A stretch of DNA of 32,455 bases, from assembly GCA_026706755.1 (NCBI GenBank), contig JAPOYG010000035.1, positions 12,855-45,309 of the forward strand. Direction: 5' to 3'. This DNA comes from Acidobacteriota bacterium (GTDB lineage: Bacteria > Acidobacteriota > Vicinamibacteria > Vicinamibacterales > UBA8438). The notes below the pieces were generated by a model, which saw nothing but the letters and a program-made list of their open reading frames with translations, searched no databases and had not been told where the DNA came from. Positions 1 through 8,633 of this stretch are shown here, piece after piece; the stretch's first letter is position 1, and each line of letters opens with the position of its first letter. The translations under genes and the position numbers were made by a program.

Positions 1-92
1 TCGGCCCGCCCGACGTCGGCCGCCGCCGCCCGGGCCGCGCGCTCGCGCCAGTTCCGGGCGTCGGGGAGGTCACGGGCGGCGGGTCGGGTCAC
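1..92 (-). CDS. Possible 5' end of a gene running off the left edge
   Basis: On the minus strand an open frame from a GTG at 92 reads to the window edge and gives a charged, helical-looking start (VTRPAARDLPDARNWRERAA and on). Nearly every third codon position is G or C, as in real genes here. The frame stays open upstream to another GTG at 152, and a stop lies just before that. Neither GTG has a visible Shine-Dalgarno sequence. About 30 residues are visible and no family can be named. It could be chance coding potential in GC-rich DNA. Confidence 0.25.
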   Translation of the reverse strand, partial: MTRPAARDLPDARNWRERAARAAAADVGRA

Positions 93-152
93 GGTGTCGG
101 TCGCCGCGTCGCGGAGGCTGGCCGGGACAGGAAGGCGGCGCCTGCCACGCAC

Positions 153-396
153 CGATTATCGCGCATCGCCGAGCAAGCGTCGAACCGACTTCGAGGACAG
201 CCGGGGGCAGGCTCCACCTGTTGGACGACGCGCCACCCGCCGATCCTGAAGTCGAAGCCCGGCCGACCGGGCGTGCCAGCTCCCGGGCAATCAGCCGGCG
301 GTGTGATAGCGTGAGGAGCGACCTCCACCACGGCGGTCACCCCGGTCGGCCATCCGGACTTGGGGGTCGGAGGACTGGCAGGGACGGAGGAAGTCC
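153..396. other. No convincing gene
   Basis: Overlapping frames on both strands exist here but are proline/arginine-rich and look like random GC-rich translation. The only signal is the ribosome binding site (GGAGG at 386-390) of the small gene that follows. Confidence 0.4.
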
Positions 397-549
397 ATGG
401 CGGAGCCGCACTACGTGACACGCGATGAGTTGCGTGCAGAGCTCGCGGAGATGAAGGTCGACTTGATCAAGTGGATGGTCGGCACAGGGCTGGCGATCGC
501 GGCCGTGACGGCGACCTTGGCTGGCATCGTCCTTCGCGCGCTCCAGTGA
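397..549 (+). CDS. Small single-pass membrane protein, 50 aa
   Basis: The frame encodes a short acidic, probably coiled-coil helix (TRDELRAELAEMKVDLIK, about residues 8-25) followed by a hydrophobic segment (WMVGTGLAIAAVTATLAGIV, about residues 26-45) and a short basic tail. A GGAGG sits six bases before the ATG, which supports translation. The pattern of heptad-like E/L/K residues running into WMVG plus one membrane helix matches a common bacterial small-protein type with several coiled-coil heptads before one C-terminal TM segment. This copy is at the short end. It stands alone, with no operon partner. The function is unknown, and membrane anchoring of a small oligomer is a guess. It is too short for most gene callers. 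Confidence 0.55.
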   Translation: MAEPHYVTRDELRAELAEMKVDLIKWMVGTGLAIAAVTATLAGIVLRALQ

Positions 550-630
550 ATCGACCACGAGCGCGGCGTGACCAACGGACGGCGCAACAGGCTCGCCGAT
601 GCGCATAGGCCGACGAGACAGCCTTCGACT

Positions 631-2199
631 CTAGCGCGGGGGCGGCGCCGGCTCCTGCCCGCCGAGGGCGCGCAGGAGGTCGCCGGTGGGGGTGCGCACG
701 GTGACGTTGCCGCTGCCGGCGCGGAAGCGGTCGGCGATCAGGACCGGTGTCTCGCCGCGAGCGTTCGCGACGTCGATGGCCGCCCCGCGCTCGGCGAGCA
801 GTAGCACGACGGCCTCGGACTTGACGTGGGCGGCCGCGTGCAGGGCCGTGTTGCCGACGTCGTTGACGGCGTTGACGTCCGCGCCGAACGCCAGCGCCGT
901 CCGGACGGCCTCGAGCGTCCGCGCCTCGGTCACCAGGTTCTCGGCCTCGTAGCGCCCCAGCCCCGCCGCCACCATCAGCAGGGTCGTGCCGTCGTCGGTC
1001 GCCAGGGCCGGATCGGCGCCGCCCGCGGCGAGGCGCCGCATGACCTCGGCATCCCCGGCCATGGCGGCCAGCATGAGGGGCGTGGCGCCGCCGAACACGT
1101 TGACGCCCTGCTTGTTGTGCTCGTAGGAGATCTGGCTGTAGCCGAATCGGGGAGGCGTCCTCCGCATCCGTGCGTTCGGATCCGCTCCGAAGGCGAGCAG
1201 GGCATCGACGAGGGCCGGCTTGCCGGCCGGCGGCAGGCCCCGGATCGCCTCCCACTCGCGGTCGCGCTCCACCGCGATCCCGTTCGGTCCGGCGAGCTCG
1301 GTCTGCCAGGCGCCCGAGGCCCAGTGGAGCGCGGTGTAGTCCGGCCGGCGGGCATCGGGGTCGGCGCTTGCCGTTGCCTCCGCGGCGGCGGGCCGCCGGC
1401 CGGGCGCGATCGGTCCGGCGTTGGGGTCGGCGCCCGCCTCGAGCAGAAACCGCGCCACCTCGACCTGCCCGCGCACCGCGGCCACGATGAGCGCGCTGGT
1501 GCCGTCGGGCATTGCGGCATCGACGTCTGCCCCCGCCGCCACCAAGCGCCGGGCGGTCGCCAGATCCCCCTCGCGTGCCGCGAACAGGAGCGGCGTGAAG
1601 CCGAGCCGCGAGCGGGCCTCGAGGTCGGCCCCGCGGGCGAGCAACACCGCCACGACGTCCGGGTGGCGGCCCGAGGCGGCCAGCATCAACGCCGTCTGCG
1701 CGCCGGTCGGATCGGCGGCGTCGATGTCCGCCCCGGCGGCGAGGAGCGCCCGCACGGCGGCCACGCTGCCGTTGCTCGCGGCCCGCATGAGAGGCGTCTC
1801 GCCGCTGTCGCGGGCCGTGTTCGGGTCGGCCCCTGCCCCCAGCAGCAGCTCGACCAGGACGGCGCTGGCGTTGGCCGCGGCCAGCGACAGCGGCGTCACG
1901 CCGTAGGCCCCCGCCGCGTCGACGTCCGCGCCGGCGCGCACGAGGCGGCGCGCCATCCCGGCATCGTCCCAGTGCGCCGCCCAATGGAGCGCCGTCGCAC
2001 CGTCCGGCTGCCGGGCGTTCACGTCCGCCCCCGCGTCGAGCAGCGCCCGCACCGCGTTCCCGTCGCGGTCTCGGGCCGCATCGACGAGCGTCCGGTCGTC
2101 GCGGCCGCCGGCGCCGAGCGCGGCGGCGCCGGCGAGGCAGAGCGCCACGCTCCAGCAGACCGCGCCGCGACGAGCCGCCGGGCTGACATCGATGGCCAT
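631..2199 (-). CDS. Exported ankyrin-repeat protein, 522 aa
   Basis: An N-terminal hydrophobic stretch (about residues 13-31) acts as a probable Sec signal. It is followed by about seven consecutive ankyrin repeats (residues ~40-265), recognisable by the recurring G-T-P/A-L-x-x-A-A and L-L-x-A-G-A-D-x-N/D-A patterns. An irregular ~90-residue section (containing DYTALHWASGAWQTEL and RFGYSQISYEHNKQGVNVFG) interrupts them, then about four more repeats run to the C-terminus. The start is supported by GGAGGAG about seven bases upstream of the ATG. It is the last gene of the minus-strand cluster, 112 bases after the propeller gene. Ankyrin arrays bind proteins. An exported one beside DUF1592/DUF1552 cytochrome genes suggests a periplasmic scaffold or partner-binding role, but no partner can be named. 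Confidence 0.93.
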   Translation of the reverse strand: MAIDVSPAARRGAVCWSVALCLAGAAALGAGGRDDRTLVDAARDRDGNAVRALLDAGADVNARQPDGATALHWAAHWDDAGMARRLVRAGADVDAAGAYGVTPLSLAAANASAVLVELLLGAGADPNTARDSGETPLMRAASNGSVAAVRALLAAGADIDAADPTGAQTALMLAASGRHPDVVAVLLARGADLEARSRLGFTPLLFAAREGDLATARRLVAAGADVDAAMPDGTSALIVAAVRGQVEVARFLLEAGADPNAGPIAPGRRPAAAEATASADPDARRPDYTALHWASGAWQTELAGPNGIAVERDREWEAIRGLPPAGKPALVDALLAFGADPNARMRRTPPRFGYSQISYEHNKQGVNVFGGATPLMLAAMAGDAEVMRRLAAGGADPALATDDGTTLLMVAAGLGRYEAENLVTEARTLEAVRTALAFGADVNAVNDVGNTALHAAAHVKSEAVVLLLAERGAAIDVANARGETPVLIADRFRAGSGNVTVRTPTGDLLRALGGQEPAPPPR

Positions 2200-2253
2200 C
2201 GATACTCTCCTCCGAACGGGGACGCAGGGACCGCGCGTCTCCTCCCCCCGGGC

Positions 2254-2337
2254 CTGCTCCGCCAGCGGGTGCGGGCGGACGCGGGGCGGGGCGGGGCGGC
2301 GCCTCCCCGGCTTACTCCGCGAGCGGGTGCGGGCGGA
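2254..2337. repeat. Duplicated 3' gene end plus G-rich spacer
   Basis: A 26-base segment at 2312-2337, which is the stop codon and last codons of the upstream propeller gene (encoding RPHPLAE then stop), is repeated with few mismatches at 2254-2279. In the second copy the stop codon is changed (TAA to CAG on the coding strand). Between them lies a run of three GGGG blocks separated by single C (2283-2296) plus a GG, on the plus strand, which could form a G-quadruplex. The copy looks like the remnant of a tandem duplication of the gene end. Confidence 0.6.
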
Positions 2338-4462
2338 TCTGGAACCGGACGATCTCGCTCGTCTTCCCGCGGCCTCCCTCGCTGTGCCAGTTCGCCATCG
2401 TGTCGTAGCTGCCCCAGAGGCCCCGGCCCTTCCAGCCGGCCTCGGGATCGTCGATGCGCCCGTTGAGGCCGCGCGTGTAGAAGCCCAGCGGATACGGGAC
2501 GCGCATCACGACCCACTCGCGGGTCTCCGGGAGCAGGGCCAGCAGCGAGTCCGAACCGCTGCCGCTCGCCATCGGCACGTTCGGGCCGAGGCCGAGCGTG
2601 TCGAACTGGTCGACCCAGTTGTAGTAGTGGAAGTCGGCATTGGCGGAGCCGGTCACCCCGCGCATGCGGGGTCCGGGCGTCGAGTGCAGCGTCCAGCCTT
2701 CCGGGCAGTGCTGCCCCGTGGCGGTCGGTCCGTTCAGGACGGCGCACTTCCGCCGGTCGAAGCTGGCCAGGTGGCCGCTGCCGCTGAGCGCCGTCCAGAG
2801 CACGCCGTGCCGGTCGACGTCGATCCCGCGGGGACCGTAGCCCCAGCCCTCGCGTGCGACGGCAGGGTTCTCGAACGGCGGCTCGTAGACCTCGGCGCTG
2901 CAGGTCTCGGGCGGGCTCGCGCCCGGATCGAGGCGCAGGATCGAGCCCGGGAACTCCGTCGCCGGCCCCGACATCGATCCCCGCGTGATCCAGATCGATC
3001 CGTCGACCGGGTTGGGAATGATGCCGTAGGCGAACCCGTCGAGCCGCGTGTCGCGCGCCGGGTCCGGCGCCTCGCCGGGCTCGTTCCAGGGCTTCGTGAC
3101 GGCGCCGTCGCCGTTGGTGTCGATGACGGTCGGGCACCAGCCCTGGGCGGCCTGCTCGTCGCCGGTCCGGTCGTAGAGGCGGGTGTTCAGCCAGCCCACG
3201 ACGTCGATGTCGCCGCTGAACCAGAGCGTGTCGTCGGCGTCCTCCGCGAACTGCAGGTGGTGCGTGGTGTAGCAACTGTCGATGAAGACGAACTCGTCCG
3301 CCTCCGGGTCGTAGTAGGACACCTGCCGCGTGCTTCGCTCCACCGGGAAGTAGGCGGCCGAGGGGTGCGACCCGTCCCGGCACCAGTCGGGGTTCCCGGA
3401 AGGGCGAATGGCGGAGGTGAGCCAGACGCGGCCCTCGGCGTCCATCATCGGGTTGTGCCCGCTCGCCGCGCCGTAGCCGGGCGCCTCGTCCCAGTAGAGC
3501 GAGGGCAGGGCCCGACCCCCCGCCGACCTCGAGTCGCGCATCGGCAGCACCCACTCGCGGGCCTCATGGGCGACAGGATCGACGGCGACGAAGTTGTCGC
3601 CGAGGACGCCGTACACGGGGCCGTTCGCGTTGAGGCGCGGGTTGCGCTTGTCGGTGGCGATGTTGTCGTGGACGTGCTTGCGGGGGGACGACCACTTCCA
3701 CATCGTCAGCACCAGGTTCCGCTCGACGCCCTGCGGGCGCGGCGGCGTCGGCGGCACCTCGCCGGCCAGGATGCGGTCCGTCCAGTCGGCGTAGACGTCC
3801 AGCGTCCGCTGCCGTCCCATCTCGTTGAGCTGGCGGATCATCGACGACCCGGTGGCCCCCGTGCCGAGCCGGAACGCCCAGGCCGCCGCGGTCGAGTCGA
3901 ACTCGTCGAGATCGACCATCGGCATCTCGCGCGTCGCCTCGTTGCCGAGCTGGTGGCAGAGCTGGCAGCCGTCCTTCAGGCCGTCGATGAAGTGCTCCTG
4001 CGTCCGCATCGCGGGGTTGATGCCGTTGTCGCCGGTGCCCGGGAAGTCGGCGGCCGGCGGCACCTCGATCAGCGAGTACCAGTAGTTGGCCGGGTAGACG
4101 GCCGCAGCCTCCCGCGGCGTCGCCGCGGCAGCGGCGGTCAACTCCAGCGTGTCGCCGGGCCGTGCCGATTGCGGTTCCGAGTCCGCGAGGCCGTAGCCCC
4201 GCACCCACACGGAGTACGTCGCCGTGGCGAGCTCCGGAATCAGGAAGCGCCCGTCGTCGCCGGTGACGACGATCTTCCGGAAGCCGGTCTCGAGATCGTC
4301 CGTCTCGGCAATCACCCAGACGCCCGCCTCCGGCCCGTCCGCGCTCCGCACGACGCCGGCGACCGACGTCTCGCCCGCCGCCGCTGTCTGGGCCGCCGCC
4401 ACGCCTGCGAAAGCGGCCACCGCGCCCGCCGCGACGATCACCATGGACCCGCGAATGGCCAT
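2312..4462 (-). CDS. Exported Vgb-like beta-propeller with one heme motif, 716 aa
   Basis: The start is set at the ATG at 4462, not the upstream in-frame ATG at 4561, because AAGGAGA lies just before it and the sequence then opens with a clean Sec signal (MAIRGSMVIVAAGAVAAF to AAAQ, residues 1-25). Residues ~31-110 resemble a carboxypeptidase-regulatory-like beta sandwich (VAGVVRSADGPEAGVWV, GRFLIPELATATYSVWVRGYG). C166-QL-C169-H170 is a c-type heme motif. The remainder (~220-716) has repeated propeller-like blades with DxxGxxW-type turns, like streptogramin-lyase (Vgb)-fold proteins, and a D-x-N-x-D-G loop (VIDTNGDGAV). It lies between the DUF1552 gene and the ankyrin gene. It shares domain plan with the 755-aa protein at 21929-24196 but lacks that protein's first cytochrome domain. 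The substrate is unknown; lyase activity is not implied by the fold. Confidence 0.88.
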   Translation of the reverse strand: MAIRGSMVIVAAGAVAAFAGVAAAQTAAAGETSVAGVVRSADGPEAGVWVIAETDDLETGFRKIVVTGDDGRFLIPELATATYSVWVRGYGLADSEPQSARPGDTLELTAAAAATPREAAAVYPANYWYSLIEVPPAADFPGTGDNGINPAMRTQEHFIDGLKDGCQLCHQLGNEATREMPMVDLDEFDSTAAAWAFRLGTGATGSSMIRQLNEMGRQRTLDVYADWTDRILAGEVPPTPPRPQGVERNLVLTMWKWSSPRKHVHDNIATDKRNPRLNANGPVYGVLGDNFVAVDPVAHEAREWVLPMRDSRSAGGRALPSLYWDEAPGYGAASGHNPMMDAEGRVWLTSAIRPSGNPDWCRDGSHPSAAYFPVERSTRQVSYYDPEADEFVFIDSCYTTHHLQFAEDADDTLWFSGDIDVVGWLNTRLYDRTGDEQAAQGWCPTVIDTNGDGAVTKPWNEPGEAPDPARDTRLDGFAYGIIPNPVDGSIWITRGSMSGPATEFPGSILRLDPGASPPETCSAEVYEPPFENPAVAREGWGYGPRGIDVDRHGVLWTALSGSGHLASFDRRKCAVLNGPTATGQHCPEGWTLHSTPGPRMRGVTGSANADFHYYNWVDQFDTLGLGPNVPMASGSGSDSLLALLPETREWVVMRVPYPLGFYTRGLNGRIDDPEAGWKGRGLWGSYDTMANWHSEGGRGKTSEIVRFQIRPHPLAE

Positions 4463-4575
4463 CCTCGTCTCCTTCGATGTCCTGCGCCTTGCCTCAGACG
4501 CCCGAGCCAGCACGCCCTGACGGGCGCGTGGCAGTCTTGCTACCCAATGGAGCCCTGGCACCGGCGCGCAGGTTC

Positions 4576-5934
4576 CTACAGGTCGACCAGCTCCTTCAGG
4601 CGCCCGTCGCTGTTGCCGATCCGCTCGGCGGGCACGCCCAGCTTGTGCAGCATGGTCAAGTAGAGATTGGCCAGCGGCGTCTCGTCCGGGTAGCGCAGGT
4701 GGCGGCCCCCCTTGAGACGCCCCGCCGCGCCGCCGACGACCAGGGCCGGCAGGTCGTAGGGCACGTGCTGGTCGCTCTCGCTCATGCCGCTGCCGTAGAA
4801 GATCATCGTCTGGTCGAGCAGCGACCCGTCGCCGTCCGGCGTGGCGGCGAGCCTCTCCAGGTAGTACGCGAAGAGCTGCACGTGGTACGTGTTGATCCGC
4901 ACCAGCTTGGCGACGCGCTCGGGGTCGGCGGTCGAGTGCGTGACCTGGTGATGGCCCTCGGCCACGCCGATCTCGGGGTAGGTTCGGCCGCTGATCTCCT
5001 TGCCGATCATGAACGTGCCGACGCGCGTCAGGTCCGCCTGGAACGCCAGCACCATCAGGTCGAACATCAGCCGCGCGTAATCGTCGAACGCCTCCGGGAT
5101 GCCGCCCATGGGCCGCTCCAGCGTCGGCAGCTCGCGATCGCCCTGCGCCTCGGCGCGCTGGATCCGGAGCTCGACGTCGCGGATGGCGTCGAGGTATTCA
5201 GTCAGCTTGACCCGGTCGCGCGCCCCGAGCACCGCCCTCCGGTCGGCGACGATGTCGGACACCGAGTCGAGGATGCTGCGATTCTTGCGCAGGCGGGCCG
5301 CCCGGGCCGCGGGGTCGGTCGTGGCGGCGTCGCCGAACAGCCGCTCGAAGACCGCGCGCGGGTTGTTCTCCACCGGGAGCGGCGTCGTCGGCGTCCGCCA
5401 GGAGAGCGTGTTGATGTAGGCGCAGCTGTAGCCGACATCGCACGCGCCGGCCAGGTCCGTCGCCTCGAGGCCGACCTCCAGCGACGGAAGCTCCGTCTCG
5501 CGGCCGAGCTCGGTCGCCGCGAGCTGGTCGACCGAGACGCCGGCCTGGAAATCGGCGCCCTCCGTCGGCTTTCCGTGCACGCCGGTCAGGAAGGCCGCGC
5601 CGATGCGCCCGTGCCCCCCGGCCGGCTCCCCCGGCAGCGCGACGGCCGGCTCGTTGTCGAGCCCGGAGACGACCACCAGCCGGTCGTGCACCGGGGCCAG
5701 CGGCTGGAGGATGGGCGGCAGCTCGAATCCGGCCCCCTCGGCGGCCGGCGTGAACTCGTCCATGATGGCGCCCATCGGCACGTACACGACGCCGAAGCGC
5801 GCCCTCGGCCGCGCCGCGGAGTTCCGCACGGCCGCGAACGCGGGCACCATGCAGTCGAGCAACGGAAGCGCGATCCCCGCTCCGAGGCCGCGCAGCACGG
5901 TCCGCCGCGGGAGCGCCTTGCCGGTGACGATCAT
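4576..5934 (-). CDS. DUF1552 protein with Tat signal, 452 aa
   Basis: The N-terminus carries a twin-arginine-like motif (PRRTVLRGLG, residues ~9-18) before a hydrophobic stretch, predicting folded export by Tat. The body matches the DUF1552 family (PF07586): GVVYVPMGAIMDEFTP near the N-terminus, the His-rich block EGHHQVTHS, and FYGSGMSESDQHVPYDLPAL before the C-terminus. The family signature is usually HxxSHH, and here the block reads HHQVTHS, a variant. ATGA overlap with the DUF1592 gene upstream and a GAGGAGGG ribosome site inside that gene's end indicate translational coupling. The biochemical function of the family is unknown. Pairing with a DUF1592 cytochrome is the normal arrangement in Planctomycetes, Verrucomicrobia and Acidobacteria. 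Confidence 0.95.
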   Translation of the reverse strand: MIVTGKALPRRTVLRGLGAGIALPLLDCMVPAFAAVRNSAARPRARFGVVYVPMGAIMDEFTPAAEGAGFELPPILQPLAPVHDRLVVVSGLDNEPAVALPGEPAGGHGRIGAAFLTGVHGKPTEGADFQAGVSVDQLAATELGRETELPSLEVGLEATDLAGACDVGYSCAYINTLSWRTPTTPLPVENNPRAVFERLFGDAATTDPAARAARLRKNRSILDSVSDIVADRRAVLGARDRVKLTEYLDAIRDVELRIQRAEAQGDRELPTLERPMGGIPEAFDDYARLMFDLMVLAFQADLTRVGTFMIGKEISGRTYPEIGVAEGHHQVTHSTADPERVAKLVRINTYHVQLFAYYLERLAATPDGDGSLLDQTMIFYGSGMSESDQHVPYDLPALVVGGAAGRLKGGRHLRYPDETPLANLYLTMLHKLGVPAERIGNSDGRLKELVDL

Positions 5935-8366
5935 GACGCCGCCCTCCTCATCTGAAACGGGGTGCTCCGGACGATGCCCAGCACGATGGCCGACCAGCGG
6001 TGGTCGTCGGCCTCCGCCTCCCGCACGATGCGCCGGATGGCGGGCATGTCCGCGGTCTCCACGCCCCGGCCGAGCGCATAGGTCATCAGCTTCGCGGTGA
6101 CCGCCTCAACCACCTCCGCCCTGCGCTCCACCAGCATCCGCCGCAGCCCCGCGGGGCCGTCGAACGCGGCGCCGTCGGGCAGCGTGCCCGAGGCGTCGAT
6201 CGCGCTCCCCCCGTCGGCCGTGCGCCACTTGCCGATCGCGTCGAAATTCTCGAGCGCGAAGCCGAGCGGGTCCATCCGCGCGTGGCAGGCCGCGCAGACG
6301 GGGTTGGCCCGATGCTGCTCCATCCGTTCCCGCATCGAGCGCGGGCGCTCGCTGGCGGCGCGCTCCTCGAGCTCCGGCACGTCGGGCGGCGGGGGCGGCG
6401 GCGGGGCGCCGAGGATGTTCTCGAGCAGCCACTTCCCGCGCAGGACCGGCGAGGTCCGCGTGGCGTAGGACGTCACGGTCAGGATGCTGCCCTGGCCGAG
6501 GAGCCCGCGGCGTGCCTCTCCGGGGAGCTGCACCCTTCGGAAGTGGCTGCCGTGAACGCCGGGGATGCCGTAGTGCCGTGCGAGCCGCTCGTTGAGGAAC
6601 GAGTAGTCAGCGGTCAGCAGCTCGACCGCGCTCCGGTCCTCGCGCACCTGGTGCTCGAAGAAGAGCTCGGTCTCGCGCGTGAACGCGGCGCGCAGGTTGT
6701 CGTCGAACTCGGGAAACGCGTTCACGTCGGGGGCCAGCGCCCGCATGTTCCGCAGGTGCAGCCACTGACCCGCGAAGTTGCCGGCCAGCGTCGCGGCCCG
6801 CGGATCGGCCAGCATCCGCCGCACCTGCCGCTCCAGCTCGCCCGGATCGGCGAGACGGCCCGCCTCTGCGGCGGACAGCAGCTCCTCGTCCGGGATCGAG
6901 TTCCACAGGAAGAACGACAGCCGGGACGCGATCTGGAGCTCGGTGAGGGCGTACGCCGCGCCCGCCGCGACGTCGACCGGATCCGGCTCCATGCGGTACA
7001 GGAAGTCCGGATCGATCAGCATGCGCTCCAGCGCCCACCGGAGGCCGACCTCGAAGCTCTGGCCCTCGTCCCGCCCGGCGCGGAAGATGCCGAGCAGCTC
7101 GTCGAGATCCTCGCCCGTGACCGGCCGCCGGTAGGCCCGGCGGGCGAGCGGCGCGAGAATCTCGCGGGCGCACGGTTCTTCGTCCTCGCGGCTCGCGGGC
7201 CGGCACGTCAGGATGCGCCTGCGGCTCGGCGTCTCGCCCAGCCCCGCCGCCCCGAACGGGCCCTCGATGTCGATGCGGCCGACGCGCGTCTCCGCGCCGC
7301 GCTCCCCGCGGAAGAGCACGTTGCTCACGGGCAGGCGCGCCGGAGCCACCCCTTCGGGGGCCGCGAGGCGCTCGGCGAACGTCACCGCGAGCTCGTGCGG
7401 CCCCGCCGCGGCCGCGAAGCGGACGGTGGGAATCGGGGGCGGCTCGGGCCGTCGGGGCTCCCCGGGGGCGGGGCGCGGCGGCGCCTCCAGCGTGAAGCCG
7501 CGCAACCGCACGCCGTCGAGACGAACGTCGAGCCGCTCCGGCTCCGACGGGGGGCGCACGCCGCCGCCGATGGAGTTCTGCGAATGGACCCGGACGACGT
7601 ACTCGCCGTCGACCGGGAAGTGGTGACGGATTACGGTGCCGCCCCGCGAGCCGAACGGCAGCGCCTCCCCCGCCCGCGCGGCCTGAGCGTCCATGCGCGG
7701 GACCCGGTAGCTCCGGATGCCGGGGCGGACGTCCGGGTCGCCGATCGCCAGCCGGGAGACGCGGGCCGCGGCCGACAGGTAGCGCTCGAGCAGGCCGGCC
7801 GACAGCCGCTGCATGTCGGCGTTGTTGTCGAAGCCGAAGGCCATGTCGTCGGCGGGCAGGAGCGCGTCGCCGTCCACCTCCACGGCCAGCAGGTCGCGGA
7901 CCGCGTTGGCGTACTCCGTGCGGTTGAGGCGGCGCACGGTCGGGCGGCCCGGATCGGGCGCGGACTCGGCCGCGCGGTCGATCGCCGTCTCGAGCCACGT
8001 GGCGAAGGCCACGTAGGTCGCTCCGTCCGGCCGCGGCCGCGGGGGCGGCGGCATCGTCTGCGCCCGCAACTTGACGAGCACCTTCTCCCACGTCGCCGCG
8101 TCCGGACCCACGTGGTCGAGGTCCACGGACTCGAGCGTCAGGTCCGCCACGCGTGTGCGATCGTTGTGGCAGGTCAGACAGTAGCGGCCGATGACGGCGC
8201 GGAAGGTGTCGGCCCCCGGCGGTTCGGAGGCGATCGTCGCGGGCTGCGCGCCCGCCGCGGCGGGCGGCGTACCGCCATTGGTGGGTGGCGCCGCGTGGAG
8301 AGCCGCTCCCCCCGCCAGCAGCCACGCGATGGCGCCCAGGCCGGCCTTCGTGAGCGTCGGTGACAT
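5931..8366 (-). CDS. DUF1592-type cytochrome (PSCyt1-DUF1587-1595-1592-1588-1585), 811 aa
   Basis: A Sec signal (residues 1-26) is followed by a heme site C63-LT-C66-H67 with a candidate Met ligand in TMPPPP (M105), as in planctomycete-type cytochrome domains. DUF1587 follows (RRLNRTEYANAVRDLL, ~145 on), then DUF1595 (REILAPLARRAYRRPVTGED), DUF1592 (LASRLSFFLWNSIPDEEL type), DUF1588 with a second heme motif C691-AA-C694-H695 (CHARMDPLGFALENFD), and C-terminal DUF1585. This is the full family architecture and the usual length. The start at 8366 gives the best signal peptide; an in-frame ATG at 8438 would add an arginine-rich tail, and neither has a strong ribosome site. It heads the minus-strand cluster, and its TGA overlaps the ATG of the DUF1552 gene. 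It is probably a periplasmic diheme protein; the substrate is unknown. Confidence 0.95.
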   Translation of the reverse strand: MSPTLTKAGLGAIAWLLAGGAALHAAPPTNGGTPPAAAGAQPATIASEPPGADTFRAVIGRYCLTCHNDRTRVADLTLESVDLDHVGPDAATWEKVLVKLRAQTMPPPPRPRPDGATYVAFATWLETAIDRAAESAPDPGRPTVRRLNRTEYANAVRDLLAVEVDGDALLPADDMAFGFDNNADMQRLSAGLLERYLSAAARVSRLAIGDPDVRPGIRSYRVPRMDAQAARAGEALPFGSRGGTVIRHHFPVDGEYVVRVHSQNSIGGGVRPPSEPERLDVRLDGVRLRGFTLEAPPRPAPGEPRRPEPPPIPTVRFAAAAGPHELAVTFAERLAAPEGVAPARLPVSNVLFRGERGAETRVGRIDIEGPFGAAGLGETPSRRRILTCRPASREDEEPCAREILAPLARRAYRRPVTGEDLDELLGIFRAGRDEGQSFEVGLRWALERMLIDPDFLYRMEPDPVDVAAGAAYALTELQIASRLSFFLWNSIPDEELLSAAEAGRLADPGELERQVRRMLADPRAATLAGNFAGQWLHLRNMRALAPDVNAFPEFDDNLRAAFTRETELFFEHQVREDRSAVELLTADYSFLNERLARHYGIPGVHGSHFRRVQLPGEARRGLLGQGSILTVTSYATRTSPVLRGKWLLENILGAPPPPPPPDVPELEERAASERPRSMRERMEQHRANPVCAACHARMDPLGFALENFDAIGKWRTADGGSAIDASGTLPDGAAFDGPAGLRRMLVERRAEVVEAVTAKLMTYALGRGVETADMPAIRRIVREAEADDHRWSAIVLGIVRSTPFQMRRAAS

Positions 8367-8633
8367 CCCGATAATGAGGCGCCCTGGGCGCCCCGGCACG
8401 CGTCGTCTCCGAGCCGCGGATTCCGAACGCCCCAGCATACGCGCCCCGGTGCCGGCTGTCCATCGGGGACCGGACCCTGCGGCATAATGGAACGCTCCGG
8501 GAAGTTCCCACGTCCGACTCGATCCTGCGGCACGTCGATGGACCAGATCGCGGCGGGCGTGCTCGGGGCGGACAGCGTGCTGCCGTCCCTCGAGCTGGGG
8601 CCTCGCGCTGGGACCGCGAAGCCGGCGAAGCGC
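8367..8633. promoter_or_regulatory. Divergent intergenic region
   Basis: These 267 bases separate the minus-strand DUF1592 cluster from the plus-strand CRTAC1 gene, so they should hold both promoters. A CATAAT (8483-8488) resembles a -10 box for the plus gene, but no good -35 is present. Immediately downstream is an inverted repeat GGAAC-N10-GTTCC (8489-8508), a possible operator. Both are weak calls. Confidence 0.3.

Noticed and set aside
826-2466. Long plus-strand frame opposite the ankyrin gene
   Set aside because: The arginine/glycine-rich translation is a shadow of the minus-strand gene caused by GC bias; there is no motif.
4463-4561. Upstream in-frame ATG at 4561 for the propeller gene
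   Set aside because: No ribosome site; it would put 33 mostly basic residues before a good signal peptide that has its own AAGGAGA.
2192-4663. 823-residue plus-strand frame opposite the propeller gene
   Set aside because: The opposite strand has a signal peptide, heme motif and propeller blades; the plus frame is low-complexity.
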